Source: Geobacillus genomosp. 3 (GTDB lineage Bacteria; Bacillota; Bacilli; Bacillales; Anoxybacillaceae). Taken from it: a stretch of 64,000 nt of DNA. A program made the translations under genes and the position numbers. The stretch is from the NCBI RefSeq assembly GCF_000445995.2, contig NC_022080.4, positions 256,001 to 320,000 of the forward strand. The letters are read 5' to 3'. The notes under the pieces are model-generated. The model was not told the origin of the DNA. It saw nothing but the letters and a program-made list of their open reading frames with translations, and did not search any database. This document shows, piece after piece, positions 46,562 to 55,342 of the stretch. Within the stretch, counting starts at the first letter, position 1. Each line of letters begins with the position of its first letter.

Positions 46562-47453
46562 ACACGTGCAGTTGCAATGGGAGAAGTTCCGGCAATTTCA
46601 ACAACGAAGGATCCTGGCTCCGGCTTGCGGTGACGAAGCTTTTCGTCATTTCTTCCACCGCGTTCACGACGGTCAGTTTTTCTCCGTTCACTAGTATGTC
46701 CATATTGGTCAAATTATATAAGTCTGCCCGAACGGACGGAGAAAATTCATCATCCGGTTGAATGTGTTGGGCTACGTATAGGTCGACAAGCGGGCGCAAT
46801 ACTTCCATAAAGTCATCAGCGAGATTAAATTTGTTCAATTCATTGTCGTGGTAAATCCCAAGGCAAGGGAAAAAGCCATACCCAACGAGAGAGCGGGCGA
46901 CGAGTCCCCGCATAATGGCGTATCCGTAATTTAAGGAAGTGTTCACCACAGAATCGCTTCGCCGGGTAAATTCGTTGCCAAATAAATACTGGAAGTACTT
47001 TTTCGCTCCATACGCTTCACGGTTATTGCTGTCTCCAGAGTCGACGGTTTTGCTTATGCGGTATAGCTCGTTGGCTCCTTCTTTGTTCAGGAACTCCAAA
47101 CACTTTCCTTGATTGATGAGTTTTTGGATCACGATCCGCTGCCAAATTCGCTTTTTAAAAGGCTTGGAGTAGGCGTACTGCATGTGCAGCACGCCCACTT
47201 GGCGGGAATGTTTTTGAAACGGCTGCAGCAACCCATTGGGGAGCCGTTTTTGGTCACAGGTGAATAATGCAATATTATGTTCGGCCATTTTGCTTAAAGC
47301 GATTGCCGTGATACTGACGGCCTGTTCCTCGATGATAATGGAACAAATATCCTCGAGTGGGATAGACACTTTCTCTTCTTGTTCAATCACGAGTTGATTG
47401 TAACGGACGGACAGTTTTCCCGGTTTTCGAATGAGCAGATGACGCCAACCCAA
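46554..47453 (-). CDS. cas1: CRISPR-associated endonuclease Cas1
   Basis: Cas1 is the integrase that inserts spacers. The 299-residue type II form starts GWRHLLIRKPGKLSVRYNQLVI and has the helical core with NREAYGAKKYFQYLFG and the metal-site block HDNELNKFNLADDFMEVLRPLVD. The start at 47453 lies 71 nt inside the 3' end of cas9, but the N-terminal match to known type II Cas1 proteins makes it real. Confidence 0.96.
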   Translation of the reverse strand: MGWRHLLIRKPGKLSVRYNQLVIEQEEKVSIPLEDICSIIIEEQAVSITAIALSKMAEHNIALFTCDQKRLPNGLLQPFQKHSRQVGVLHMQYAYSKPFKKRIWQRIVIQKLINQGKCLEFLNKEGANELYRISKTVDSGDSNNREAYGAKKYFQYLFGNEFTRRSDSVVNTSLNYGYAIMRGLVARSLVGYGFFPCLGIYHDNELNKFNLADDFMEVLRPLVDLYVAQHIQPDDEFSPSVRADLYNLTNMDILVNGEKLTVVNAVEEMTKSFVTASRSQDPSLLKLPELLPLQLHVYE

Positions 47454-50400
47454 CTCTCTTTTCCCCTCTCACTTTGTAGATGTTGCCAAGCACATCTACT
47501 TGATATTTCTCGAATCGTTTGAGGGTTCTTGAACCGACGCCGGATAGAGAGAAACTGCGGTCATGGCTGATCAATTCCATTCCACCCGTACCTGAGTGAA
47601 TCGTCTTATAGTATGCAAAAAAGTCTTTAATTTTGATTTCTTCACCTGTACTAGTCCTTATTGCCTTTTCCCGAGGAAGCTCAATGCGAATGAGATCATT
47701 CGGATACAAGCTGAATTGGAACGTATAGTCTTCCGTCATTTCCTTCCACTCAGAGTACGGCTTGTTCGGCTCGATGGCTTTGTTTGGCAAAACACCTTTC
47801 ATGATGTCCATCGTGTAGACGGGGACACAATAGTATTTCCCGTCCTTTTCAAATACGTCAACCCGAACGATGTTGCTGTTGTAGGCGACGGTTTTGCCGT
47901 CATTGAGCGGGACGACTTGGTTTTTCGTGTCAATAATTTTTACTGTCCGGATGATAGGTCCAGGTTCTCCATTCTTTTTCGGTTTGTACAGCGGTTCTTG
48001 GAATGCCTTTTTCGGGTCGTTGTTATGTTCAAGCAACCGCTGGCGGATTGCCTCGTATGTCCTTGGATCGCTTTCCTTTCCGTACATTGGAAAATGTCCG
48101 CTCGCATCCAGCTTAATTTCAGACAGTTTCGTTTTGACGACAGTTTGGATTTTCCCGCTCCGTTCATCGATACCGACGTAGCGCCGCAATGTTTCTTGAT
48201 GAGCCGCCCCTGTGACACTCCGCTTCGGCATTCGGGATACAAAAACCGGATGCAACGATTCGAGTTTCTCGTTATCATAATTTCCAAGATTGAGAGCTTT
48301 TATACTCTCTTTCGGATGCTTTGATAAACGCGCTCGCAGCTCATCAGCGAAATGCGGCCAAGGTTGCGGGAAATGCGGTTCGGTCTTTTTGGCCAGTTCT
48401 TTGTTTTGCTCGCGCCGTTGGTAAAAGGCGGTGATTTTGGCGATATCGCTTGGCGTTGTGCAGGCGACGATGGCGGCATCTACCGCATGGTGCAAATCGG
48501 ATTCTTCACGGTTTTTGTTAAACTCCCAGCGGCTTCGCAAATGAGCCGTAATGCGGCCGTTGACAGTGTATACCTTTTGTTTGTCATCGCTTTCAGCGAA
48601 TTTCAGATGTTCGCGGATAAAGTTGGCGAAAAAACGTGAAATATACCGAGTGTCATTTAAGTTTCGATTTTTAAATTCTGTTTCTTCATTTTCGTCATAA
48701 TGGAGCCGGAGCAGCCGGTCTCGTTTCTTTTTGGAAAACTGCTTGTTCGTTAACACAAATGTCTCGAACTGGTGCCAACGTTCTGTGCCCACCCCTAAAT
48801 ACTCGGCAGGGGTGCGGTTTCCTTTCTCGCGGTTTTCTTTGGTCAATACCAACACTTTATTGGTATAGCTGTCGTCCAAGCTTCGGCTGTATGGAATCAC
48901 ATGGTCTACTTCCGTATACCCAGGTTCAAGCAGCCGCTCAATTTCAATCGGCTGAAGCGAGTAGGCGCATCTTCCGTTTTGTTCGCTCCACAGCTTGAAC
49001 TTGACGATGTCATGGCCGGTTGGGTTTAGCGTCAAGCCATACTCCATGAGCTGGCGGATGGCAGTCTCGTTTTTCTTCCGGTTTTCATCTTGCTCTCTTT
49101 TTGTTTTCCGCCGTTCGTCAAACGTTTGTGATAAATCGCGGGCTAACTCGATGTGAATGGATACCGGCGAACCGTATTTTTTTATAATGGCATTTACCAC
49201 TTTTCGCGCCTGTGTCAACGCACGCATGACGACCGGGTTGGCGATCGACGGAATATTTGGCAGCAACATTGTTTTTTGCTTCTTCCTTGGTCCTGTAAAC
49301 TTGTATCCTGCCCGCTCACAAGCAGAAGAGTAGACTTCGCCTTGTTCCATATACGGAAGAATGTTGTGAAGCGCCTTTAGCGACAGATGGCCGAACTTTG
49401 TGAATGATAAGTTCAAAAGTTCTTCAATCAGTTCGTTGTCATACGTTTTGTTCGCCAAATTCGGCATCGGTTTCCCATTCTGTTCATACTCATTTTGCAA
49501 GTAACTGCGAACATCGGCATCATCCTTGAATAATGTCAGGGCGTAACCGAATGTATCAAAATCGATTGGGAGAAATGAACTTGATTTCCCTTTTCCATAA
49601 GCCTTATCGATGACTTTCCGAATTTGGTGATAGGCATCGAGTTCAAGGAAACGGATCGTTTCGTTTTGCTTTAATGGCATGTTCCGGTCATAGACAACGC
49701 CTTTAAAGTAGGTGTCGTCGGGCAAACGGAGCAACGTCCGTATATCATGATAGGTAATTTTGTTTTTTTGGAATGCCTGTTCATACAAAAGGCGGCGTTC
49801 CTCATCAGTGAGTCCCCGTGTGCCTGCCGGGGAGACGAGCCGTAATTTATTGATATGCTCCCAAGCGATGAATGACTGGAATGTGTATGTTGCTTTTGGC
49901 GCCCGTTTTTCTTTCGGTTCAAAGGTACAAAAGCCGACTTTTTTCTCGATGTCATCTTTGGAAGCGAAGGGACGTTGTGACGCCCAGATGGCGATATATT
50001 CATTCTCGAACTCTTTCGTGCAATTCATATTCCCAAATTCACGCTGTTTGGTGAAAATAAGTTGAATCTCGCGCTCTAAGTCATCGCGGGCGATCGTGTT
50101 TGTGTAATGTTCTCCTTTGTTGCGCTTATGGAGTGCAAACTTTGGATCTTTCACGATCATCTCGGCGACGGTCCGGTAGCTTGAGAGAATGGCCCGGTTT
50201 TCTTCGATATGTTTGAGCATGGTGCTGTTTTCCCTGCTGTTGTGTTCGCTTTTGCGATTCGATTTGAAGCCGCGCCGTTTGGCCAAGTGAAGGAGGACGC
50301 GGGCCAACTCGTCGCTATTCAATTTTCGGTCCAGTGCCTCAACACGCAGTTGCCAGACATCAATTTCATGCCTTTCCTCAAACAGCTTGTCCAGTTCCTC

Positions 50401-50646
50401 TTTCATTAAAATTCCTTCACGGATGAGCAGGCGGCGAATGCGTTCCAGACGATGCTTGCGGCGGCGCAATCGACGCCGGGCCGAGCGGGCGAGGCGGCGT
50501 GGGAGAGCTAGCGATTCTCCCGTTTGTGGGTTTTCCGCTCTGTCGAAAATACGGACACCTAAGTCTTCGATACGCGGAATGTCCAAATTCACAACCGCCC
50601 AGCCGACAGAGGTAATGCCGATATCCAGGCCGATTTTATATCTCAC
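47383..50646 (-). CDS. cas9: Type II-C CRISPR endonuclease Cas9 (GeoCas9-like)
   Basis: Cas9 uses crRNA:tracrRNA to cut matching DNA. RuvC-I is IGLDIGITSVGWAV with the catalytic D8, followed by the arginine-rich bridge helix (RRLARSARRRLRRRKHRL). HNH is VDHVIPYSRSLDD (H582) and RuvC-III is ESDLHHAVDAAI. With the GTG start at 50646 the length is 1087 residues, the length of GeoCas9 from G. stearothermophilus; the ATG at 50652 directly abuts GGGAGGGG, while the GTG is 6 nt away. It closely matches GeoCas9 from memory, but the PAM-side C-terminal segment (roughly residues 1000-1045) carries a cluster of changes. Confidence 0.98.
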   Translation of the reverse strand: MRYKIGLDIGITSVGWAVVNLDIPRIEDLGVRIFDRAENPQTGESLALPRRLARSARRRLRRRKHRLERIRRLLIREGILMKEELDKLFEERHEIDVWQLRVEALDRKLNSDELARVLLHLAKRRGFKSNRKSEHNSRENSTMLKHIEENRAILSSYRTVAEMIVKDPKFALHKRNKGEHYTNTIARDDLEREIQLIFTKQREFGNMNCTKEFENEYIAIWASQRPFASKDDIEKKVGFCTFEPKEKRAPKATYTFQSFIAWEHINKLRLVSPAGTRGLTDEERRLLYEQAFQKNKITYHDIRTLLRLPDDTYFKGVVYDRNMPLKQNETIRFLELDAYHQIRKVIDKAYGKGKSSSFLPIDFDTFGYALTLFKDDADVRSYLQNEYEQNGKPMPNLANKTYDNELIEELLNLSFTKFGHLSLKALHNILPYMEQGEVYSSACERAGYKFTGPRKKQKTMLLPNIPSIANPVVMRALTQARKVVNAIIKKYGSPVSIHIELARDLSQTFDERRKTKREQDENRKKNETAIRQLMEYGLTLNPTGHDIVKFKLWSEQNGRCAYSLQPIEIERLLEPGYTEVDHVIPYSRSLDDSYTNKVLVLTKENREKGNRTPAEYLGVGTERWHQFETFVLTNKQFSKKKRDRLLRLHYDENEETEFKNRNLNDTRYISRFFANFIREHLKFAESDDKQKVYTVNGRITAHLRSRWEFNKNREESDLHHAVDAAIVACTTPSDIAKITAFYQRREQNKELAKKTEPHFPQPWPHFADELRARLSKHPKESIKALNLGNYDNEKLESLHPVFVSRMPKRSVTGAAHQETLRRYVGIDERSGKIQTVVKTKLSEIKLDASGHFPMYGKESDPRTYEAIRQRLLEHNNDPKKAFQEPLYKPKKNGEPGPIIRTVKIIDTKNQVVPLNDGKTVAYNSNIVRVDVFEKDGKYYCVPVYTMDIMKGVLPNKAIEPNKPYSEWKEMTEDYTFQFSLYPNDLIRIELPREKAIRTSTGEEIKIKDFFAYYKTIHSGTGGMELISHDRSFSLSGVGSRTLKRFEKYQVDVLGNIYKVRGEKRVGLASSAHSKTGKTVRPLQSTRD

Positions 50647-50652
50647 GTTCAT

Positions 50653-50660
50653 CCCCTCCC
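50653..50660 (-). promoter_or_regulatory. cas9 ribosome binding site
   Basis: Minus-strand GGGAGGGG ends immediately before the ATG at 50652 and 6 nt before the GTG at 50646. The spacing decides in favour of the GTG start. Confidence 0.75.
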
Positions 50661-50680
50661 AATGGTATCGTTATGTAGTA

Positions 50681-50712
50681 AAAAAGACCTCAGCGTGTTC
50701 CGCCAAGGTCTT
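50681..50712 (-). terminator. tracrRNA terminator, directly upstream of cas9
   Basis: On the minus strand AAGACCT (50712-50706) pairs with AGGTCTT (50690-50684), with an inner GCG/CGC helix, followed by TTTTTT. Only about 20 nt separate it from the cas9 ribosome site. Confidence 0.85.
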
Positions 50713-50842
50713 CGTTTGCCTGAGGATGGGGAATGCCCGCCAAAAGCGGGCGATAGGCGATCCCCAACGCCGCGGGTCAGTCTGCCCTAGGCAGAAAGCC
50801 CTTATCATAGTAACCCTGAGATCATTGCTGTGGTATGATCCT
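50682..50842 (-). ncRNA. tracrRNA
   Basis: The anti-repeat is at 50804-50839 on the minus strand. It matches the complement of the CRISPR repeat at 30 of 36 positions. It is followed by the nexus-type region AAGGGCTTTCTGCC, a hairpin region TAGGGCAGACTGACCCGCGGCGTTGGGG, and a GCCCGC-TTTT-GGCGGGC hairpin. This order matches published GeoCas9 tracrRNA as I recall it. Transcription from the promoter below should begin near 50842 and run to the terminator near 50682. The exact 3' end is uncertain because shorter processed forms are possible. Confidence 0.92.
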
Positions 50843-50848
50843 ATTACT

Positions 50849-50877
50849 ATAATAATGGGTAAATTCGGAAAATGCAA
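50849..50877 (-). promoter_or_regulatory. tracrRNA promoter
   Basis: On the minus strand TTGCAT (50877-50872), a 17-bp gap and TATTAT (50854-50849), placing the start just before the anti-repeat. It is the only recognisable promoter that could also reach cas9 by read-through. Confidence 0.7.
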
Positions 50878-50977
50878 GCGATCTTTTCCGTGTGTTTCTT
50901 AAAAAGTAGTGCATTTTAAGTTTACTCATGTTTGGGAAAAGGAAAACGTACCCGTATGGTCTGCGCCATGGCGCAGG

Positions 50978-51034
50978 TATAGATCCAAGAACTGACCGGG
51001 CTGCCGGCGGAAAAGATCGAACAGCTGAAGGAGT
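50978..51034 (+). pseudogene. C-terminal scrap of an Rpn/PD-(D/E)XK transposase-like protein
   Basis: One frame reads IQELTGLPAEKIEQLKE and then stops. This is the usual end of Rpn or PD-(D/E)XK transposase-related proteins. Nothing upstream continues the frame, so only the tail survives. It lies between the tracrRNA gene and the degenerate CRISPR array. Confidence 0.4.
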
Positions 51035-51214
51035 AAACCCGCTTCAACATTGTCGTCGACCTCCAATCATGCCAAAACCCTAGGGGCGACGACAATCTTT
51101 TTATGCCCCTCAATCTTACAGCCATCGAGTATGAAGAGGATTGACGGAATTTTTAAAATTCGATATTCTGAAAATAGCCTTAGCAAGAAAGCTTGATATC
51201 AAAGGTATTTCTGG

Positions 51215-51374
51215 GGTTTTATCGTACCTATGAGGGATTGAAACTTTGTCTTTCCGTTGAAATAATCACGATACGCATCAGTTTTTATCGTACCTACGAG
51301 AGTTTGAAACGGAAGTTAGCCGCTTTCTCCATGCGCTTCCGCCTAGTTTTTGTCGCGCTTATAAGAGGCGAAAC
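51215..51374 (+). CRISPR. Degenerate CRISPR remnant, 3 repeats, unrelated to the Cas9 array
   Basis: Three repeats at 51215-51244, 51281-51310 and 51346-51374 are separated by 36 and 35 bp. They share the pattern GTTTTTATCGTACCTA...TTGAAAC, which is the GAAAC-ending repeat of Geobacillus type I-B/III arrays as I remember it. The first two differ at a few positions; the third is strongly mutated and one base short. No cas genes of those types are in the window, so it is orphaned. AT-rich DNA upstream could be an old leader. Confidence 0.85.
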
Positions 51375-51743
51375 TCTCTTCAATGTCACGCCATCGCCTG
51401 AACGTCTTCTGTTTGAAGAAACCGGATGGCTGCACTTCCCCGGTCGACCCGCTTCGTTTTGCATCCGCTGCTCATTCTTGCGCCGCTTGCTTCGCAGGAA
51501 GCCGCTTTTTTGTTCCACACATGGGACGTTTTGGCATCTGCTTTTTTGTATAGCCCCATTGATCCAGAAGCATGGTTGTTCACCGCCTTTCTTTCCCGTT
51601 GCTGCATTTCCTCAGTCCGATGCGATATACTTGACATGGGAACAATCACGCTTCTTTCTCGTTCACCGTCGTGTCGGCGGACATGCTGCGTTGGCGTTGG
51701 ACGGTTTGAAAGAAGGCGGAGAAAAGCGACGGGGGTGGGATGG
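51375..51743. other. Non-coding stretch before the P1 peptidase gene
   Basis: About 370 nt. Long open frames run through it on both strands but none has a ribosome site or a recognisable domain, and the codon use is unlike that of the neighbours. I see no supportable feature. Confidence 0.5.
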
Positions 51744-52796
51744 ATGCGCCGCAAGCTTCGCGATCTCGGTTTTTCCATCGGCACGCTTCCGGTGGGGAGA
51801 CGCAATCAAATCACGGATGTGCCTGGGGTGCGGGTCGGTCATGTGACGATTCGTAAAGATGTCGATGAACGGACGGTGATTCGCACCGGGGTGACGGCGG
51901 TGCTGCCGCACGGAGGCCATTTGTTTTTGGAGAAAGTGCCGGCGGCTTGTTTTGTGTTGAACGGGTTTGGGAAAACGACCGGGTTGGTGCAGGTGGAGGA
52001 GCTTGGGACGATCGAGTCGCCGATTATGCTGACGAATACGTTCAGCGTCGGGGCGGTTTGGCAAGGGACGCTGGAATATATGTTGGAGGCGACGCCGGAG
52101 ATTGGGGATGTGACGGGGTCGGTCAACATTGTCGTCGGGGAATGCAATGACAGCTATTTGAATACAGCGCGGGTGATGGCGGTGACGAAGGAGCATGCGA
52201 AAGAGGCGATTGCCGCGGCGCGGGTGGAGATGGAAGAAGGAGCGGTCGGGGCCGGGACGGGGATGATGTGTTTCGGCTGGAAAGGGGGCGTCGGCAGTTC
52301 ATCGCGGATCGCGGGCGGGATGTATACGGTCGGGGCGCTGGTGGTGAGCAATTTCGGCCGGCGCGAGGAGCTGCGGTTTGTGCCGTATGTGCCGCCGGCG
52401 TTCGATGAACGGGAAGTGCCGCCTGGGTCGATTATGATGATCATCGCGACCGATGCGCCGCTCGATGCCCGGCAGTTGAAGCGGCTGGCGAGGCGGGCGA
52501 CGGTGGGGCTCGGGCGGACGGGAAGCTGCGTCCATCACGGGAGCGGTGATATTGTGATTGCGTTTTCCAACGCTTACACGATCCCGCATTTTTCCGATTC
52601 CGCCCTTCAATCGGTCCCGCCGCTCGTCCGCGACGATGCGCCGCTTATGAATGAGCTGTTCCAGGCGGCGATTGAGGCGACCGAGGAAGCGATTTGGAAT
52701 TCGCTCACGATGGCGGAGACGACAACCGGGCGCAACGGGCGGATCGGGGAAGCGATTCCGTATGCGCTGCTGGAACGGGTGAAACGGGCGTGGTGA
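51744..52796 (+). CDS. P1 family peptidase (DmpA/S58-like)
   Basis: A 350-residue protein of the peptidase S58 (DmpA aminopeptidase) family. The N-terminus ITDVPGVRVGHVTI, the central LTNTFSVGAVWQGTLEYML, the GGVGSSSRIAGG turn near residues 181-192, and GRTGSCVHHGSGDIVIAFS near residue 270 are the family landmarks. Members self-cleave and act as N-terminal peptidases or esterases. I cannot place the nucleophile serine with certainty. GGGGGTGG precedes the ATG at 51744; an in-frame start at 51426 has no ribosome site. It is followed by a terminator and converges on the MFS gene. Confidence 0.88.
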   Translation: MRRKLRDLGFSIGTLPVGRRNQITDVPGVRVGHVTIRKDVDERTVIRTGVTAVLPHGGHLFLEKVPAACFVLNGFGKTTGLVQVEELGTIESPIMLTNTFSVGAVWQGTLEYMLEATPEIGDVTGSVNIVVGECNDSYLNTARVMAVTKEHAKEAIAAARVEMEEGAVGAGTGMMCFGWKGGVGSSSRIAGGMYTVGALVVSNFGRREELRFVPYVPPAFDEREVPPGSIMMIIATDAPLDARQLKRLARRATVGLGRTGSCVHHGSGDIVIAFSNAYTIPHFSDSALQSVPPLVRDDAPLMNELFQAAIEATEEAIWNSLTMAETTTGRNGRIGEAIPYALLERVKRAW

Positions 52797-52915
52797 GAAT
52801 GGCCACAGTCGTCTTGCCAGCTGGACGGCGGTCATGGAGAGGGATGAAAGTCAAGATTATCGCATCGTTTGCATGGGGACAAGGCTCTCTGCTTGTGGCG
52901 TTGGCTCAACAAAAC

Positions 52916-52955
52916 AGCCCGAAAGGAATCCGCCTTTCGGGCTCTGTCCGTTTTT
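52916..52955 (+). terminator. Terminator between P1 peptidase and MFS genes
   Basis: AGCCCGAAAGG (52916-52926) pairs with CCTTTCGGGCT (52933-52943). A T5 run follows 7 nt later, so it is a little weak. Confidence 0.65.
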
Positions 52956-53062
52956 CGCCGGGCGGCGTCTATCAGTGGAAAACGGCGGAGCACTGCCTCT
53001 TTTCGAATGAGAGGTCTGGCAAAACCGACGTTTCTTCGCCGGCGCCGCGAAACGAACCGGGC

Positions 53063-54304
53063 TTAGTGCCGGCTATGGAGGCGGTGTTTCCAAGCGGCGA
53101 GTTTTTCTTTTATGTCAAATGGCTGCGCCCCCGCTGCCGCCTGGCGGTTGGCGTAGCCGACCAACGCGCCGGTGGCGATGAGCAAGAGACCGGATAAGGC
53201 GAACATGTAGGCGATGGAAAACAGCCCAGCGACCGCGCCGGCGGCGGTCGGGCCGGTCAAGTTGCCGAGGAAGCGGCTGCTGGCGGTGACGCCGAACACC
53301 CGGCCTTGGATGCGGCGCGGGCTTTGCGCGTTAATCAGCGCTTGAATGGCAGGCCATACGCCGCCGACGACAAGCCCTTGCAAGAAGCGCCAGACGTACA
53401 GTTCATAAATATGGTCCGTCCACACTTGCGGCAAGGCGAACAGGCCGGACAACACGAGCAAGATCGGCAGCATTTTCTCCTGCCCGATCCGGTCGCCGAG
53501 CTTCCCTAAATACGGCGCGCCGATCATCGTCGCCAGCCCGGTGATAGAGGAGGCCAGCCCTGCCAAAAAAGCGAGATTGCTAGAATGGCCGACGAGCGAT
53601 TGGACGAAAATGGTCATCATCGAGTTGACGCCGAGAACTGCGATTTGTACGAGAAAGGTGGCGACAAACAAAATGATGAGCGGCCGGTGTTCGAACACTT
53701 CTTTGAAACTCGCGTGGTGTTCTTTCGTCTGCGGCGCGACCGGATCTTGTTCAAGCCAAACGATCACCGGCAACAGCGTCAGCAAAATGCAAAACCCGGT
53801 TACGAGAAACACCGGACGGAAGCCGAACAGATCGGACAAGACGCCGCCGATGAGCGGCCCGACGATGTTGCCGGCGATGCTTCCCGTCTGCAGCGTTCCG
53901 AGCGCCTCGCCGCTATGCTCTTTCGGCACGACGCGGGCCAAGTATGAAAACGAGACGGTGATAAATCCAGAGAAAAAGCCGACCAAAAAGCGGAGAATGA
54001 GCAGCGCCATCGGCGAATGGGCGAACGCCATGCATCCGGTGATAAGGCCCATGCCGATCCCGGCGCGGATCAAGTTGGCGCGCTGCCCGTACCGGTCCGC
54101 AAACACGCCCCATATTGGCGCCATGACGGCCGCCGACAAAAACGTCGCCGAAAAGACAAGACCGGTCCAGACGCTCAACGAGTGGCGCTCCGTGACGCCC
54201 ATCTCCCACAAAAGCAGCGACAAAAACGGAATGACCATCGTCATCCCAGCCGAAACCATGAAATTGCACAGCCAAAGAATGCGGACGCTTCGCTTCCAGT
54301 TCAA
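53063..54304 (-). CDS. MFS drug exporter (DHA1 family)
   Basis: A major facilitator with 12 predicted membrane helices in 413 residues. Motif A variants are visible as GVFADRYGQRANLI in the first half and GKLGDRIGQEKML in the second. The motif C-type sequence GSIAGNIVGPLIGGVLSDLFG on helix 5 is typical of proton-coupled drug exporters. Substrates cannot be predicted. The start appears to be TTG at 54304 with CAGGAG 11 nt upstream, a somewhat long spacing. Confidence 0.88.
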   Translation of the reverse strand: MNWKRSVRILWLCNFMVSAGMTMVIPFLSLLLWEMGVTERHSLSVWTGLVFSATFLSAAVMAPIWGVFADRYGQRANLIRAGIGMGLITGCMAFAHSPMALLILRFLVGFFSGFITVSFSYLARVVPKEHSGEALGTLQTGSIAGNIVGPLIGGVLSDLFGFRPVFLVTGFCILLTLLPVIVWLEQDPVAPQTKEHHASFKEVFEHRPLIILFVATFLVQIAVLGVNSMMTIFVQSLVGHSSNLAFLAGLASSITGLATMIGAPYLGKLGDRIGQEKMLPILLVLSGLFALPQVWTDHIYELYVWRFLQGLVVGGVWPAIQALINAQSPRRIQGRVFGVTASSRFLGNLTGPTAAGAVAGLFSIAYMFALSGLLLIATGALVGYANRQAAAGAQPFDIKEKLAAWKHRLHSRH

Positions 54305-54688
54305 AGAAGGTCATCTCCTGTATTATTTCGCTTCTCTAATGATTTTACCACGATGGAAAAACAAAGGAAATGATTTTGCTTATCAATTGAACAAGTTGGT
54401 GAAAAACAACCGCTTCGCTTGATTTGTCGAAACCCGCAAGGAGCAAAGTGATGGTGTCGGCGGGCTGTTCAATTTGAGAAACAATGGTGGTAAGTCGCCG
54501 CTGTTTTAGACGGCTGGTGAAAACCGATGATGTTCGCGTAATCGATGGTTGATGTTTGGGAATTGGAAAAGTTTCGCAACTGGGGAAACGCCCGTTTGGT
54601 CCGCCGCTCAGGCAGTAAGTCCGTACAAACACCATCCCCCTTGCCAGCCAGGCAAGGGGGTCATCTATGTCAAAGGGGGAGGGGGAAA
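54305..54688. other. Intergenic region between MFS and pspA genes
   Basis: About 380 nt with no supportable gene. A perfect 10-bp hairpin, CCCCCTTGCC (54636-54645) with GGCAAGGGGG (54651-54660), lies past the 3' end of pspA but lacks a T-run on the strand that would matter. Confidence 0.5.
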
Positions 54689-55342
54689 TTAGGCGTGATT
54701 GGCTTGGGCTTCTTTCCATTTCGCCAGCTCGCGCTCCACTTCTTCGTCAAACGGCACGGGGGACAACGCTGCGTTCGTTCCGAACCGGGCGGCGGCCGCT
54801 TCGGCCTCTAAGGCGATGACGCGCTCTTCCATGCGGGCGAAACCGCGCAGCGCTTCATCAGCGGAAAACGAGGCGAGCGCCGTGTCGATCCGTTTCAACG
54901 CCTGGGCGGCATTCACCCGCGCGGTGAGCTCCAGCTGTTTGGCGGAAAGTTCATCGTACCGCTCGCGCAGCTCGTTTAAGCGATGGGCGACTTCCGCCGT
55001 TTTCGCTTTGATGGCGTCGTATTGTTGCTTGTACGCCTCGAGCTTTTTCTCATACAGCAATTTGTCGCGCAAGGCGAGTTTGGCGACCGATTCTTCGTTG
55101 CGCTCGAGCGCCAGTTTCGCTTGGCGGCTCCGCTTTTCAATGGCCGCCTCCGTTTGGGTGATGAGCGTTTCATAGCGCCGCTCGGCGACCCATTGCCCAG
55201 CAAGCGCTTGGCGCCCTTGTGCAAGCTGCTCCTCGAGGTCGCGCAAATATTGTTTCGTCATGGCAATCGGGTCTTCCCATTGGTCGATTTGTTCGTTCAC
55301 TTCAGCGAGAACGATCGTTTTGATCCGGCGAAAAATGCCCAT
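54689..55342 (-). CDS. pspA: PspA/IM30 family membrane-stress protein
   Basis: A 217-residue PspA/IM30 protein that should form oligomers on the inner face of the membrane and protect it during stress. It is helical throughout with the family start GIFRRIKTIVLAEVNEQIDQWEDPIAMTKQYLRDLEEQLAQ. It overlaps the upstream membrane protein gene by 41 nt, indicating co-expression. It is not in the B. subtilis pspA-ydjGHI context. Confidence 0.92.
   Translation of the reverse strand: MGIFRRIKTIVLAEVNEQIDQWEDPIAMTKQYLRDLEEQLAQGRQALAGQWVAERRYETLITQTEAAIEKRSRQAKLALERNEESVAKLALRDKLLYEKKLEAYKQQYDAIKAKTAEVAHRLNELRERYDELSAKQLELTARVNAAQALKRIDTALASFSADEALRGFARMEERVIALEAEAAAARFGTNAALSPVPFDEEVERELAKWKEAQANHA

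Noticed and set aside
51426..51743. N-terminal extension of the P1 peptidase starting at 51426
   Set aside because: The family begins near the ATG at 51744, which has a ribosome site; the extension is unlike any known domain.
51193..51846. Plus-strand frame of 217 codons covering the degenerate CRISPR repeats
   Set aside because: It translates the repeats themselves and continues in a different frame from the P1 peptidase; no ribosome site.
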